Assembly: GCA_023299965.1 (NCBI GenBank)
Contig: JALZVN010000329.1
Coordinates: 1 to 37,930 of the forward strand
Reading direction: 5' to 3'
DNA from: Saprospiraceae bacterium
Lineage (GTDB): Bacteria > Bacteroidota > Bacteroidia > Chitinophagales > Saprospiraceae
DNA length: 37,930 nucleotides
Shown here piece by piece: positions 15,205-23,506 of this stretch; the stretch's first letter is position 1, and the number at the start of each line of letters is the position of its first letter. The notes beneath the pieces were generated by a model. That model was given only the letters and a program-made list of their open reading frames with translations, was not told where the DNA came from and did not search any database. Made by a program: the position numbers and the translations under genes.

Positions 15205-16074
15205 ATGGCAAAAAAAGCAAAATCAGAATTTAGTCCTTTTAGGGAGCGACTGCACGAAATCATCTTCGAGGCAGACACTAAGGCTGGAAAATGGTTTGAC
15301 ATCATACTGATGATGATCATCGTCCTCAGTGTGATCATGGTAATGCTGGAAAGTATAGAATCCTTTAGAGTCAAAAACGAAAAGATATTAGAGGTATTTG
15401 AATGGTTCTTTACGATCTTTTTTACGATGGAGTATATCTTGCGTTTGTACTGCGTACATAGTCCCTCTAAGTATGCGGGTAGCTTTTTTGGGATAATAGA
15501 TCTACTGGCCATCGCACCTACCTATCTTGAACTTATCATACCTAATACCCATTTCTTGATCGTGGTGCGTGCTCTGAGATTGCTGAGGGTATTTAGGATA
15601 TTCAAACTGGCTAACTTCCTGAAAGAGAGTAGGTACATCATGGCTTCATTGAAAGCGAGTAGCCAGAAGATTGGAGTTTTTCTAACATTTGTACTGCTCA
15701 TGACCATCATTATTGGCTCTGTTATGTACCTCGTCGAAGGGGGCTCAAACGAGGCCTTTTCTAGTATACCTCGATCGATCTACTGGGCAATTGTCACCCT
15801 GACTACGGTTGGATATGGGGACATTACGCCATCTACATCTCTGGGACAGTTCCTAGCAGCTGCTGTTATGATGATGGGGTACGCAGTACTGGCTGTCCCT
15901 ACAGGTATCGTATCTGCTGAAATGGTAAAGAAAAATGGGGCTGATGACATAGCGCTCAACACCCAAGTTTGTTCTGACTGTGGGGAAGATGAGCATGCAG
16001 ATGATGCGCTCTATTGCCGAATATGCGGGGAAGAGCTACATGTCTCTTTACTGAATCATTCACATGATGACTAA
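15205..16074 (+). CDS. Voltage-gated-type potassium channel with C-terminal zinc ribbon
   Basis: A 289-residue six-helix ion channel of the Ion_trans/KvAP type. S1 (~30-48), S2 (~65-82), S3 (~95-112), S4 with regularly spaced arginines R122, R125, R128, R131 (VVRALRLLRVFRIFKL), S5 (~157-178), pore helix and K+ selectivity filter TVGYGD at 201-206, and S6 (~215-238). After S6, where many relatives end, it carries a cytoplasmic tail with CSDCG (256-260) and CRICGEEL (271-278). This CxxC-x11-CxxC spacing is typical of a zinc ribbon. It would conduct K+ across the inner membrane under voltage control; the ribbon may regulate gating or assembly. The stop is 4 bp from the convergent DoxX gene stop. 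Confidence 0.92.
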   Translation: MAKKAKSEFSPFRERLHEIIFEADTKAGKWFDIILMMIIVLSVIMVMLESIESFRVKNEKILEVFEWFFTIFFTMEYILRLYCVHSPSKYAGSFFGIIDLLAIAPTYLELIIPNTHFLIVVRALRLLRVFRIFKLANFLKESRYIMASLKASSQKIGVFLTFVLLMTIIIGSVMYLVEGGSNEAFSSIPRSIYWAIVTLTTVGYGDITPSTSLGQFLAAAVMMMGYAVLAVPTGIVSAEMVKKNGADDIALNTQVCSDCGEDEHADDALYCRICGEELHVSLLNHSHDD

Positions 16075-16078
16075 GCCT

Positions 16079-16495
16079 CTATGACTTATTGTAGACGCGG
16101 GCAAAGATCCTCTTGACACTATACCTACCAGAATCATTCACATACAACATCAATAAGCCCCCTGCAATGGCCATGTTTTTCATAAACATAAGACTATGAA
16201 GACGACGCACGGCTTCGGGGTCATTCCACCAAGAGTAAAGTGTGAAAGTCAATGGTATCCAATAGATCAGTAGACAGATGGCTCCAAGTGAGGTGCGATA
16301 TCCAATCAAGATGAGGACCCCACCAAGAATAAGCAGAAGTATACTCGCATACATGAGGAAGTCTTGATTCCAAGTGACGCCATATTCGGTCATCATCTGC
16401 TTATTTGCCTTAAAGAAGGCAATAGAGTCATATGCTTCGAACAGAAATATAAAAGATAAGAATATTCGACCGATCAGGTCTGCCACATCCTTCAT
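16079..16495 (-). CDS. DoxX family membrane protein
   Basis: A 138-residue protein with four predicted membrane segments (~7-25, ~46-65, ~68-88, ~103-121). The N-terminal block DLIGRIFLSFIFLFEAYDSI, the central ILLLILGGVLILIGYRTSLGA and the final MKNMAIAGGLLMLYV match the DoxX/DoxD-like family layout. These small inner-membrane proteins are linked to redox or thiol stress in some bacteria, but for this subgroup the activity is unknown. It is transcribed separately from the FAD-dependent dehydrogenase upstream (95 bp gap) or as its second gene. Confidence 0.85.
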   Translation of the reverse strand: MKDVADLIGRIFLSFIFLFEAYDSIAFFKANKQMMTEYGVTWNQDFLMYASILLLILGGVLILIGYRTSLGAICLLIYWIPLTFTLYSWWNDPEAVRRLHSLMFMKNMAIAGGLLMLYVNDSGRYSVKRIFARVYNKS

Positions 16496-16589
16496 TGTTG
16501 TTTATTTTGTTTGTAAATGGCATGTCTGATTAACTAAAATTAGGCTAGCTAGCCATTTATGCGCCGCGAATTTACATTTTATTTAGCTT

Positions 16590-18146
16590 TTAGGCTAAGT
16601 ATCTCGCTACTGCTTTAGCTACATTTTGCCCATCCATCGCAGCGGAGACTATGCCACCAGCGTATCCAGCTCCTTCTCCACATGGAAACAATCCTTCTGC
16701 GTCCTCATGCATATAAGATTCTTTATTTCTAGGTATTTTGACTGGGCTACTGGTCCTGGATTCTACACCGATCACATTGGCCTCCTGAGTGTAGTATCCA
16801 CGCATCATTTTACCAAATTGCTGTACCCCCTCTCGAAGTCGCTGATAAATGCTCTCCGGTAGTAGCTCATGCATCGGCGCTGGATATAGCGTAGGGATAT
16901 AACTACTCGCCGCGAGATCAGTAGACAAGCTACCTTGTACAAAGTCTGTAAGACGCTGTGCTGGTGCTCTTTGTGATCCATCGCCATAGGCAAATAGCTT
17001 CTGCTCCACAGCTTGCTGAAAAGCTAAGCCGGCAAAAACGCCATGATCCTGATAGGCTTCGAGATCTTCTTTCTCTACAGCGACCACGGTGCCAGCATTC
17101 GCAAAGGGGGAATCTCTACGAGACAGAGACATTCCATTGACTACAATCTCACCAGGGGCAGTCGCAGCAGGTACCACCAAACCGCCTGGACACATACAAA
17201 AAGAAAATACTCCTCTCTCTCCTACCTGACAAGCTAATGAGTAACTCGCCGCAGGCAGATGCTCTCCCCTATCTTTTCGACTGTACTGGACTTCATCTAT
17301 AATAGTCTGGGGGTGCTCGATTCGCACACCAAGCGCAAATGGCTTGGCTTCAATAGTCACCCCACGCTTATGCAGCAATCTATAGACATCGCGTGCGGAA
17401 TGGCCAGTAGCTAAGATCACTGACTCAGCCCGGTGTTGTATATCGCCATCGACGATCACACCAGTGCATTTGCCTTTTTCCAAGATGAGGTCTGTCATAG
17501 TAGTATCGAAGTGCACTTCTCCCCCAAATTGTTCTATTGTTTCTCTTATGTTCTGTACGATTTTGGGCAGCTTATTACTTCCTATATGAGGATGCGCGTC
17601 GATCAGAATATCCGTCTGTGCCCCATGCTCTACCAACAATTCTAGCACTCTTATTATCTTTCCTCGCTTTTGTGATCGAGTATACAATTTTCCATCTGAG
17701 TAGGTACCTGCCCCTCCTTCTCCAAAACAATAATTGGACTTATCGTTGACGAAACCATCTTGCTGGATAGCCTTTAGGTCTTTGCGGCGTGATCGCACAT
17801 CCTTACCCTGCTCGATGATTATGGGTCTATATCCTAAGTCTATCAGCTCCAGTGCCGCAAAATATCCTGCTGGACCAGCACCAATAATTAAGATTTTAGG
17901 GCGATCTTTGACGATGTGAAAATGACTTAAAATAGTCTCTTTTTCCAGTGGATCTTCGTCCACATAAAACTTCAATCTATACACATAGACTGGATTGCGC
18001 TTGCGTGCGTCAATCGATCTACGCATCACCTCCCAGTGCTTGATCCGAGGTCGTTTTACAGACAGCTTCTTCGCACCTTTTTCGCACAAGTATTCTTCAT
18101 CCCCTACATGAGCTAAGTCTATTCTTACTTCGACCTCTTTTATCAT
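16590..18146 (-). CDS. FAD-dependent dehydrogenase, COG2509 family
   Basis: A 518-residue flavoprotein. The N-terminal ~80 residues (MIKEVEVRIDLAHVGDEEYL, then RRSIDARKRNPVYVYRLKFY) form the substrate-side domain typical of COG2509. The Rossmann motif ILIIGAGPAGYFAALELI (GAGPAG ~89-94) binds FAD. Further family blocks are CFGEGGAGTYSDGKLYTRSQ, ILATGHSARDVY, CMCPGG, and the C-terminal FPCGEGAGYAGGIVSAAMDG. The frame is open to an ATG at 18347, but homology begins at MIKEVEV, so ATG 18146-18144 is chosen; the extra 67 codons look non-native. The substrate is unknown. An upstream 370-bp stretch (18147-18519) has no gene of its own. Confidence 0.9.
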   Translation of the reverse strand: MIKEVEVRIDLAHVGDEEYLCEKGAKKLSVKRPRIKHWEVMRRSIDARKRNPVYVYRLKFYVDEDPLEKETILSHFHIVKDRPKILIIGAGPAGYFAALELIDLGYRPIIIEQGKDVRSRRKDLKAIQQDGFVNDKSNYCFGEGGAGTYSDGKLYTRSQKRGKIIRVLELLVEHGAQTDILIDAHPHIGSNKLPKIVQNIRETIEQFGGEVHFDTTMTDLILEKGKCTGVIVDGDIQHRAESVILATGHSARDVYRLLHKRGVTIEAKPFALGVRIEHPQTIIDEVQYSRKDRGEHLPAASYSLACQVGERGVFSFCMCPGGLVVPAATAPGEIVVNGMSLSRRDSPFANAGTVVAVEKEDLEAYQDHGVFAGLAFQQAVEQKLFAYGDGSQRAPAQRLTDFVQGSLSTDLAASSYIPTLYPAPMHELLPESIYQRLREGVQQFGKMMRGYYTQEANVIGVESRTSSPVKIPRNKESYMHEDAEGLFPCGEGAGYAGGIVSAAMDGQNVAKAVARYLA

Positions 18147-18519
18147 GGGGCAAAGATAGTTGAAATATTCTATGTTCACTTTTTCAATGAACTTAGCTAC
18201 ACTGAATGCGCTATGATCGATTGTGTACTCGTCTAGAGTGCCATTTTTATAAAACTCTGAATAAAACATACTAGCCCGCCAAAGATGAACTTTGCATCTG
18301 TTCTGGAAGAATTTCATGTAGACAATGAATGGGCTTGCTAGAGGCACCCTTTAATAATTACTTACTTGATGATGTGTCTGTCCTACAGGAACGCAGAATT
18401 GAACAGTGTACAATGAAATAATGATTGTTGATTTTGATTTGGGGGCTCCCCTTGCCTATTGGAATTTTCCATTTTGATTCGTACTCATCTATGGTTCACA
18501 GCGCTGTTAAAGATTGGCA

Positions 18520-18640
18520 ATTAGCAACGGCAAGGGTCGGGTCATTCGCAGCGCGGTCTCAGACAAAACGCTGAAAATAGCGCTTTGTCTGAGACTGGTC
18601 AGCACAGCTGCCCACTGCTACTACCCCTAGCCCGGAGGTT
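18520..18640. repeat. Hairpin-rich Bacteroidota intergenic repeat, copy C
   Basis: A 17-bp inverted repeat with one mismatch: GTCTCAGACAAAACGCT (18556-18572) and AGCGCTTTGTCTGAGAC (18579-18595), loop GAAAAT. The flanking GGGTCGGGTCATTCGC resembles the reverse complement of the core found in copies A, B and D. It abuts the MITE-like element on its right side. Confidence 0.45.
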
Positions 18641-18823
18641 ATACCAATTGAACTATAAAATCACCCACATATTTAGATATAATTAACTAATCTCTGCGCC
18701 TTCCGGCCGGCATAGGCAGGTTAAAAATGCTCACGATAGCTGAGGCTATCATTGCGTTTTTTGCCTTGATATAAGTCATTTCTATTCTAAATCTTCTGGA
18801 TAGTTTTATAATACAATTGGTAT
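18641..18823. mobile_element. MITE-like element with 20-bp terminal inverted repeats
   Basis: The left end ATACCAATTGAACTATAAAA (18641-18660) and the right end TTTTATAATACAATTGGTAT (18804-18823) are inverted repeats matching at 18 of 20 positions, enclosing 143 bp. The interior has no coding frame and contains hairpin GATAGC/GCTATC (18735-18740 with 18745-18750). Size, terminal symmetry and lack of coding capacity fit a miniature inverted-repeat transposable element or related mobile palindromic repeat. No clear target-site duplication is visible: the flanks read GAGGTT on the left and TAGAGG on the right. No transposase in the window could mobilise it. Confidence 0.55.
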
Positions 18824-18876
18824 TAGAGGCAAATTTATTGCTTGATTATTGATGATGTGAATCTACAAAAAGAAAA

Positions 18877-18902
18877 GCCCAAGAGCGGGATGCTCTAGGG
18901 CC
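18877..18902 (-). terminator. Intrinsic terminator, minus strand
   Basis: GCCC (18877-18880) and AGAGC (18882-18886) pair with GCTCT (18892-18896) and GGGC (18898-18901), with a 5-nt loop. Read on the minus strand it is followed by TTTTCTTTTT. It lies 42 bp beyond the stop of the 142-residue secreted protein gene and ends that transcript. Confidence 0.8.
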
Positions 18903-18943
18903 TTGTTAAATATATTATTTAAATCAAAAACTTAATTCTGATT

Positions 18944-19372
18944 CTACTTTTCTTCTTTCTCGTCTGTTGAGGAAAGTACAGATTCTTGACGTGTTATCTT
19001 TGAACCATTGATATTGAATGATTTGGGATAATAAATAACGGAGACTACTGATTCATTAACCACCAATTCTTTACGATCAACTGGTACAGCACTTATTTTT
19101 GCTGTAGCACTGGAAGCTTTTATTTCACAGAAATATCTTCCCTTTCCTACGTATCTAGTAAAGAGACTCTTTGGAGTATCCCATACTTTAACTGTCGTTT
19201 CTACGAGGACATAATCTGCTTCCCAAGGCTCGAATTTTATTTCACCAAAAAGGTCGAATTCAACTGCGTTGTAAGCATCAATTTCAAAGTCTTTGTTAAT
19301 TATTTTACCGTGTTGTGCTGTTGCTATCAGGGATGATAATAGCAGTACACCTAAAATCAGATATTTAGCCAT
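18944..19372 (-). CDS. Secreted hypothetical protein, paralogue 2 of a tandem pair
   Basis: A 142-residue protein with a clear signal peptide (MAKYLILGVLLLSSLIATAQ). The mature part is beta-rich: VEFDLFGEIKFEPWEADYVL, an FTRYVGKGRYF segment, then SVVSVIYYPKSFNI, and a Ser/Lys/Glu tail. It aligns along most of its length with the protein from 19602-20036: DxxGxIxxxxW, VxVE, KxGRY, and a final VxxxPxxxNI. The pattern recalls the solvent-exposed beta-helix or GIN/DUF4097-like adhesin domains, but I cannot assign a family. Export to the periplasm or outer membrane is inferred. It ends with a strong terminator. Confidence 0.7.
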   Translation of the reverse strand: MAKYLILGVLLLSSLIATAQHGKIINKDFEIDAYNAVEFDLFGEIKFEPWEADYVLVETTVKVWDTPKSLFTRYVGKGRYFCEIKASSATAKISAVPVDRKELVVNESVVSVIYYPKSFNINGSKITRQESVLSSTDEKEEK

Positions 19373-19601
19373 ATTGTTTAGTGTTTTTTATGTAACCGGA
19401 CAATGGCAAGATCGCTCAAAAAGTCGACTGGAGCAATCACCATATCAGGGTAATTTTTACATTATTATATGTTGTAATATAACACCATAACATACATAAA
19501 GATTGCAATACTAAACAAAAAATAAAATTTTATACGACATTAGAATCCGATACCCAGCAGAATGTGCTGAATGATAAACGCTAATCTAAGAGAATAACAA
19601 A

Positions 19602-20036
19602 TTACTTCTTATCATCTATACGAACAGAAGTCAACTCCGCTTCTCGGATATTAACTCCAGAAGGAACGCTGATTACGAAAGTAACCTCATCAATAAGCGT
19701 CTTGCCTTTGACTTTGACGTCTCTTTCGAGTCCCGGTATACTTATTTGAAAAGCATCCTCTGTCTCCGCTGATTTGAGATTATATCTTCCGGCTTTGATA
19801 AGCGATTTGAGCAACATTTCATTACCATTTTTCAGGGAAATAAGCATTTCTACGCGAACTACTGCGGAATTCCACTCTTTAACTTCGATATCTCCCTCTA
19901 AGTCTAAATCAACAACATCATTTCCTTGTAAATTAAATGATTTGACTAAAGTTTTCTCTACTGCTTGTTGAGCATGAAGAGCAATTACAAAACAAAAGGA
20001 GAATGCGAGTGAAATTAGTTTCTTATAGTAATCCAT
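19602..20036 (-). CDS. Secreted hypothetical protein, paralogue 1 of a tandem pair
   Basis: A 144-residue protein with a signal peptide ending in FVIALHAQQA. The mature domain shows VVDLDLEGDIEVKEWNSAVV, RVEMLISLKNGNEM, IKAGRYNLKS, a QISIPGLERDVKVKG strand pair and VTFVISVPSGVNIREAELTS. It is homologous to the neighbour at 18944-19372 at low identity but with co-linear motifs, so the pair arose by an old duplication. 229 bp separate the genes, so each may have its own promoter. No family is recognised with confidence. Confidence 0.7.
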   Translation of the reverse strand: MDYYKKLISLAFSFCFVIALHAQQAVEKTLVKSFNLQGNDVVDLDLEGDIEVKEWNSAVVRVEMLISLKNGNEMLLKSLIKAGRYNLKSAETEDAFQISIPGLERDVKVKGKTLIDEVTFVISVPSGVNIREAELTSVRIDDKK

Positions 20037-20112
20037 AATAAATAGTTTGCGTATAGAAGTAATCTAAGAACAATAAACTAAATATTCAAGTATTTATAAA
20101 ATAATATTCTTT

Positions 20113-20922
20113 TTAACGGATGGAATGCCTAATATTAACAAGTTTCATCAACAACTCTTCCATTTCAGCTAAAGGAAGCATATTTGCTCCATCTGACTTA
20201 GCTTGACTAGGATCGGGGTGTGTTTCTATAAATAAGCCATCTACACCTACTGCTACACCTGCTTTGGCAATGGTATTAATCAAAGCAGGTTTACCGCCTG
20301 TAACCCCATTGGCTTGGTTGGGCTGCTGTAATGAGTGCGTGCAATCCAAGATGACTGGTACATTATAGCTTTGCATTACTGGAATTGCGCGAAAATCAAC
20401 GACTAAATCTCCATATCCAAAGGTTGTCCCCCGCTCCATGAGCGCCACGTTCGGATTACCACTGTCTTGTACTTTCTTTATCGCAAACTGCATGGCCTCT
20501 GGGGACATGAATTGTCCTTTTTTGATGCTGACAAAACGTCCACTCTTCGCAGCTGCTACCAACAAATCAGTTTGTCTACAAAGAAAAGCGGGTATTTGCA
20601 GTACATCCGCAACTTGAGCAGCAGCAGCTACTTCATTTACTGCATGAATATCCGTCGTAATAGGTACACTGAAGCGATCTTTTACCTTTTGGAGTATGCT
20701 CAAGGCAAGTGCATCGCCTATCCCAGTAAAGGAGTCTAAACGGGTTCTATTCGCTTTTCGATAAGAAGCTTTAAATATAAATGGAATTTTGAGTTTGTCT
20801 GTAATACTGACCATGTGTTCTGCTACAGCCATACAGATCTCCTCACTTTCTACCGCACAAGGTCCCGCTATAAGAAAGAAATTGCCGGCATCTCTATGCT
20901 TTATATTTTGGATTTGATTCAT
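20113..20922 (-). CDS. kdsA: 3-deoxy-8-phosphooctulonate synthase (Kdo-8-P synthase)
   Basis: A 269-residue enzyme that condenses phosphoenolpyruvate with arabinose-5-phosphate to Kdo-8-phosphate, the first committed step to the Kdo sugar of LPS. Signatures: FFLIAGPCAVESEE, FKASYRKANRTRLDSFTGIG, TTDIHAVNE, DVLQIPAFLCRQTDLLVAAA, VSIKKGQFMSPEAM, ERGTTFGYGDLVVD, LDCTHSLQQPN, and GLFIETHPDPSQAKSDG. The Cys in GPCAVES and the H/E/D ligands suggest the metal-dependent type may apply, which I did not verify. The frame is open to ATG 20958, but ATG 20922 (MNQIQN) gives the usual family length. It follows the HU/SPOR gene on the same strand by 54 bp. Confidence 0.96.
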   Translation of the reverse strand: MNQIQNIKHRDAGNFFLIAGPCAVESEEICMAVAEHMVSITDKLKIPFIFKASYRKANRTRLDSFTGIGDALALSILQKVKDRFSVPITTDIHAVNEVAAAAQVADVLQIPAFLCRQTDLLVAAAKSGRFVSIKKGQFMSPEAMQFAIKKVQDSGNPNVALMERGTTFGYGDLVVDFRAIPVMQSYNVPVILDCTHSLQQPNQANGVTGGKPALINTIAKAGVAVGVDGLFIETHPDPSQAKSDGANMLPLAEMEELLMKLVNIRHSIR

Positions 20923-20976
20923 CGAGTATGGTTTTGTGGCTGTAAACCAAGTAGTCAAAAGTATGTAGAAGGTGTT

Positions 20977-21975
20977 CTAGTACTTCAACCTAGCCCGCGG
21001 AAATTCTTTTTTGATCTCTATCATTAGCGCCTCTAAATCTTGCTCTGTCTGATATTCAAGAGTGATCAAAGTAGAAATCAAGCCGTTGCTTTTTTCAAAA
21101 CTGGACGCCTCATATCCAAGCTCTTTAATTAATCTCAACTGTTTGTTGACATTATCTAAGTTACCAAAGGTATTGGTGATGATAGTAGCTGTAAGGGATA
21201 CTGATGCCATGTAGTTATCGGCACTCATCAACTTTTGGCGTACTATAATATCCTCCATGTTTCCCATATCACTATCTGGAGCTAGACCATCACTAGATGC
21301 AATGATAACTTCTTGATCTTGTGGACTTACATTGTAGTTTGTAGGTACTTTTTTATACTCTGCTGTGGCAGCCTCTACCCATTGATATTTTGATAAAAAT
21401 ATCATTAATAAGGTAAAGCACGATAGTACCATACCTATTCTAACCAAGCTACTTCTAGACTTTGCAGGAGCAATAATACTTTCTTTGGTACCAGCGCCAG
21501 GGGTACCAGCACCAGGGGTATTCAAATCCTCAGGCTCAGCTTTAACTATAGCTTTTGATACGGGCTTAAGTTGCAAGGTCTTACTCGTAAAAGGTATCGC
21601 CTCATTATTAACATCGATAGGCTCAAAGCGTAATGCCCCTTGTTCATTAATAGAACAGATGCCCAACTCTGGGAGCTCAACTTTTTTGTGATCCGATAAC
21701 TGAGAAACAAACTTTGTGATAAAATCATCCATGATGGTGCTTTCAGGATGATTAAATGTAAAAAACTCAGAGAATCTAGTATCTGATTCTTCTAAATCAG
21801 CCACAAATGAAATATTAGAGGTAGCTGGATGTAGTGTCTTGGTATCTTCATCGACACTAGCTGTTTGATGCTCCACTATAAAGCGCCCAAAACCAGGGAT
21901 ACAAGCTTTATTTTCCAAGCTTAGAAAATAAGCAACCTCTTCACTGACCAACGATATAGTGTCCAATTCAACCAT
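20977..21975 (-). CDS. HU (CCDC81-type) and SPOR-like domain membrane protein
   Basis: A 332-residue protein. Residues ~1-60 (ISLVSEEVAYFLSLENKACI, PGFGRFIVEH) form the bacterial CCDC81-like HU domain; ~78-130 (MDDFITKFVSQLSDHKKVEL, LPELGICSINEQG) form a second such domain. A Pro/Gly/Thr linker with a tandem repeat precedes one membrane helix (~175-192, GMVLSCFTLLMIFLSK). The periplasmic C-terminus (~252-332), with ATIITNTFGNLDNVNKQL, reads like a SPOR-type peptidoglycan-binding fold. In Bacteroidota this architecture is widespread; the cytoplasmic HU part may touch DNA or a protein partner and the SPOR part the septal wall. It may be co-transcribed with kdsA. Confidence 0.85.
   Translation of the reverse strand: MVELDTISLVSEEVAYFLSLENKACIPGFGRFIVEHQTASVDEDTKTLHPATSNISFVADLEESDTRFSEFFTFNHPESTIMDDFITKFVSQLSDHKKVELPELGICSINEQGALRFEPIDVNNEAIPFTSKTLQLKPVSKAIVKAEPEDLNTPGAGTPGAGTKESIIAPAKSRSSLVRIGMVLSCFTLLMIFLSKYQWVEAATAEYKKVPTNYNVSPQDQEVIIASSDGLAPDSDMGNMEDIIVRQKLMSADNYMASVSLTATIITNTFGNLDNVNKQLRLIKELGYEASSFEKSNGLISTLITLEYQTEQDLEALMIEIKKEFPRARLKY
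21487..21516. repeat. Tandem 15-bp repeat inside the HU/SPOR gene
   Basis: Two adjacent units, GGTACCAGCGCCAGG (21487-21501) and GGTACCAGCACCAGG (21502-21516), followed by a partial third (GGTA). They encode the linker repeat TPGAG/TPGAG of the HU/SPOR protein. In-frame 15-bp units can change copy number without breaking the gene. Confidence 0.85.
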
Positions 21976-22155
21976 TGCGCAAATATATATAAATAAATCT
22001 TAATCAGTCCTATTCGTAAAGGCTTATACCTTTTATAAAACGCATACTTTTCAAGAGCAGCATTGAAGTAGGAATAGTGTAAAATTGTATAGGCTAAGCC
22101 CTTTTCTTTAGTACATTTTCTACCTTTTGGACTAAAAGAATACTAGATTTGCTAT

Positions 22156-23463
22156 ATGAAATCTGTAGTAAAAAATAGAGAAAAGTCTGCTCAGCTGTTT
22201 GCTGAAGCCAAGCAATACTTCCCTGGAGGAGTAAATTCGCCTGTCCGTGCTTTCAAATCTGTATCTGGTCCACCTTTGTTTATTAAGGAGGCTATGGGGA
22301 GTAAAATTATTGATGAAGATGATAACACTTATCTTGATTTTTGCTGTAGTTGGGGACCACTAATCTTAGGGCATAACAACCCACACATCAGAGAGAAAGT
22401 AATTGCTACGATATCGAAAGGTACTTCTTTTGGGACGCCTACTAGACTTGGCAATGAACTTGGTAAACTGATAATAGAAAATAATAGATACATAGACAAA
22501 ATTCGATTTGTCAGTTCAGGTACGGAAGCGGTTATGTCGGCGATTAGATTGGCTAGAGGCTACACTGGTCGAAGCAAAATCATAAAATTTGAAGGCTGCT
22601 ATCACGGTCATGTCGATTCTCTTTTGGTAAAGGCGGGTTCGGGATTAGCTACTTTTGGCGAGAGTACATCAGCAGGTATTCCAGACGCATTTGTGCAAGA
22701 AACCATAGTCTTGCCTTTAGCGGACTCAGAAGCCCTCCATAATGTTATGCAAGAAATAGGTGATGAAATTGCTTGCATCATTATTGAACCTATCCCTGCA
22801 AATAACGGTTTGCTTTTGCAGGACAAGAACTTTCTAGAGTGCTTACGTAAGAAATGCTATCGCCATGGTGCACTACTTATTTTCGATGAAGTCATCTCTG
22901 GTTTACGGGTTGGCTTTGAAGGAGCAGCACATCATTATGGCATCCAACCTGATATCCTGACCTATGGTAAGATCATTGGTGGTGGTCTTCCGGTAGGTGC
23001 CTATGGCGCAAGCCATGAGATTATGGGTCATGTAGCGCCTGATGGACCTGTTTATCAAGCAGGTACCTTATCTGCTAATCCTGTCGCCATGGCAGCTGGT
23101 TACGCCGCCTTAGAGCAGCTATTAGAACCTAATTTCTATACAGACTTAACGAATAAGACTAAAGCTTTTGTTGAGGACATTATGCAATTTGCTACCGCTG
23201 AAAACATGCCCATAACGATTCCTACTATTGGTTCCATCTTTTGGATTGCCTTTACGGAAGATCGCATACAGCGCGCTGATCAAATAGATCCAGAGTCTAT
23301 GGAGAAATTCAAAGTATTGCATCATGAGCTATTGCAAAGAGGGGTTTATTTAGGACCTAGTGGGTATGAAGTAGGTTTTGTTTCTGCTGCACACACGGAG
23401 GAGGATCTAAAAGAGGCCGCACACCATATGAAGGAATGTCTCAAAATTGTATTCCATCAATAG
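22156..23463 (+). CDS. hemL: Glutamate-1-semialdehyde 2,1-aminomutase
   Basis: A 435-residue PLP enzyme of the C5 route to 5-aminolevulinate, the first tetrapyrrole precursor. Signatures: LFAEAKQYFPGGVNSPVRAF at the start, VSSGTEAVMSAIRLARGYTG, FEGCYHGHVDSLLVKAGSG, LLIFDEVISGLRVG with cofactor-binding Asp244, and LTYGKIIGGGLPVGAYG with the Schiff-base Lys272. The length is normal and all catalytic residues are intact. A TAGATTTG box (22144-22151) lies only 4 bp before the ATG, so either the start or that promoter reading is imprecise. hemJ of the same pathway is encoded 4 kb downstream. Confidence 0.97.
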   Translation: MKSVVKNREKSAQLFAEAKQYFPGGVNSPVRAFKSVSGPPLFIKEAMGSKIIDEDDNTYLDFCCSWGPLILGHNNPHIREKVIATISKGTSFGTPTRLGNELGKLIIENNRYIDKIRFVSSGTEAVMSAIRLARGYTGRSKIIKFEGCYHGHVDSLLVKAGSGLATFGESTSAGIPDAFVQETIVLPLADSEALHNVMQEIGDEIACIIIEPIPANNGLLLQDKNFLECLRKKCYRHGALLIFDEVISGLRVGFEGAAHHYGIQPDILTYGKIIGGGLPVGAYGASHEIMGHVAPDGPVYQAGTLSANPVAMAAGYAALEQLLEPNFYTDLTNKTKAFVEDIMQFATAENMPITIPTIGSIFWIAFTEDRIQRADQIDPESMEKFKVLHHELLQRGVYLGPSGYEVGFVSAAHTEEDLKEAAHHMKECLKIVFHQ

Positions 23464-23506
23464 TGACTTTTTACGCTGTTTCCGTTATCACATAAATCTT
23501 TACATT

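Noticed and set aside
18147..18347. Longer N-terminus for the FAD-dependent dehydrogenase
   Set aside because: The family begins at MIKEVEV; the upstream 67 codons show no family similarity and run into intergenic DNA.
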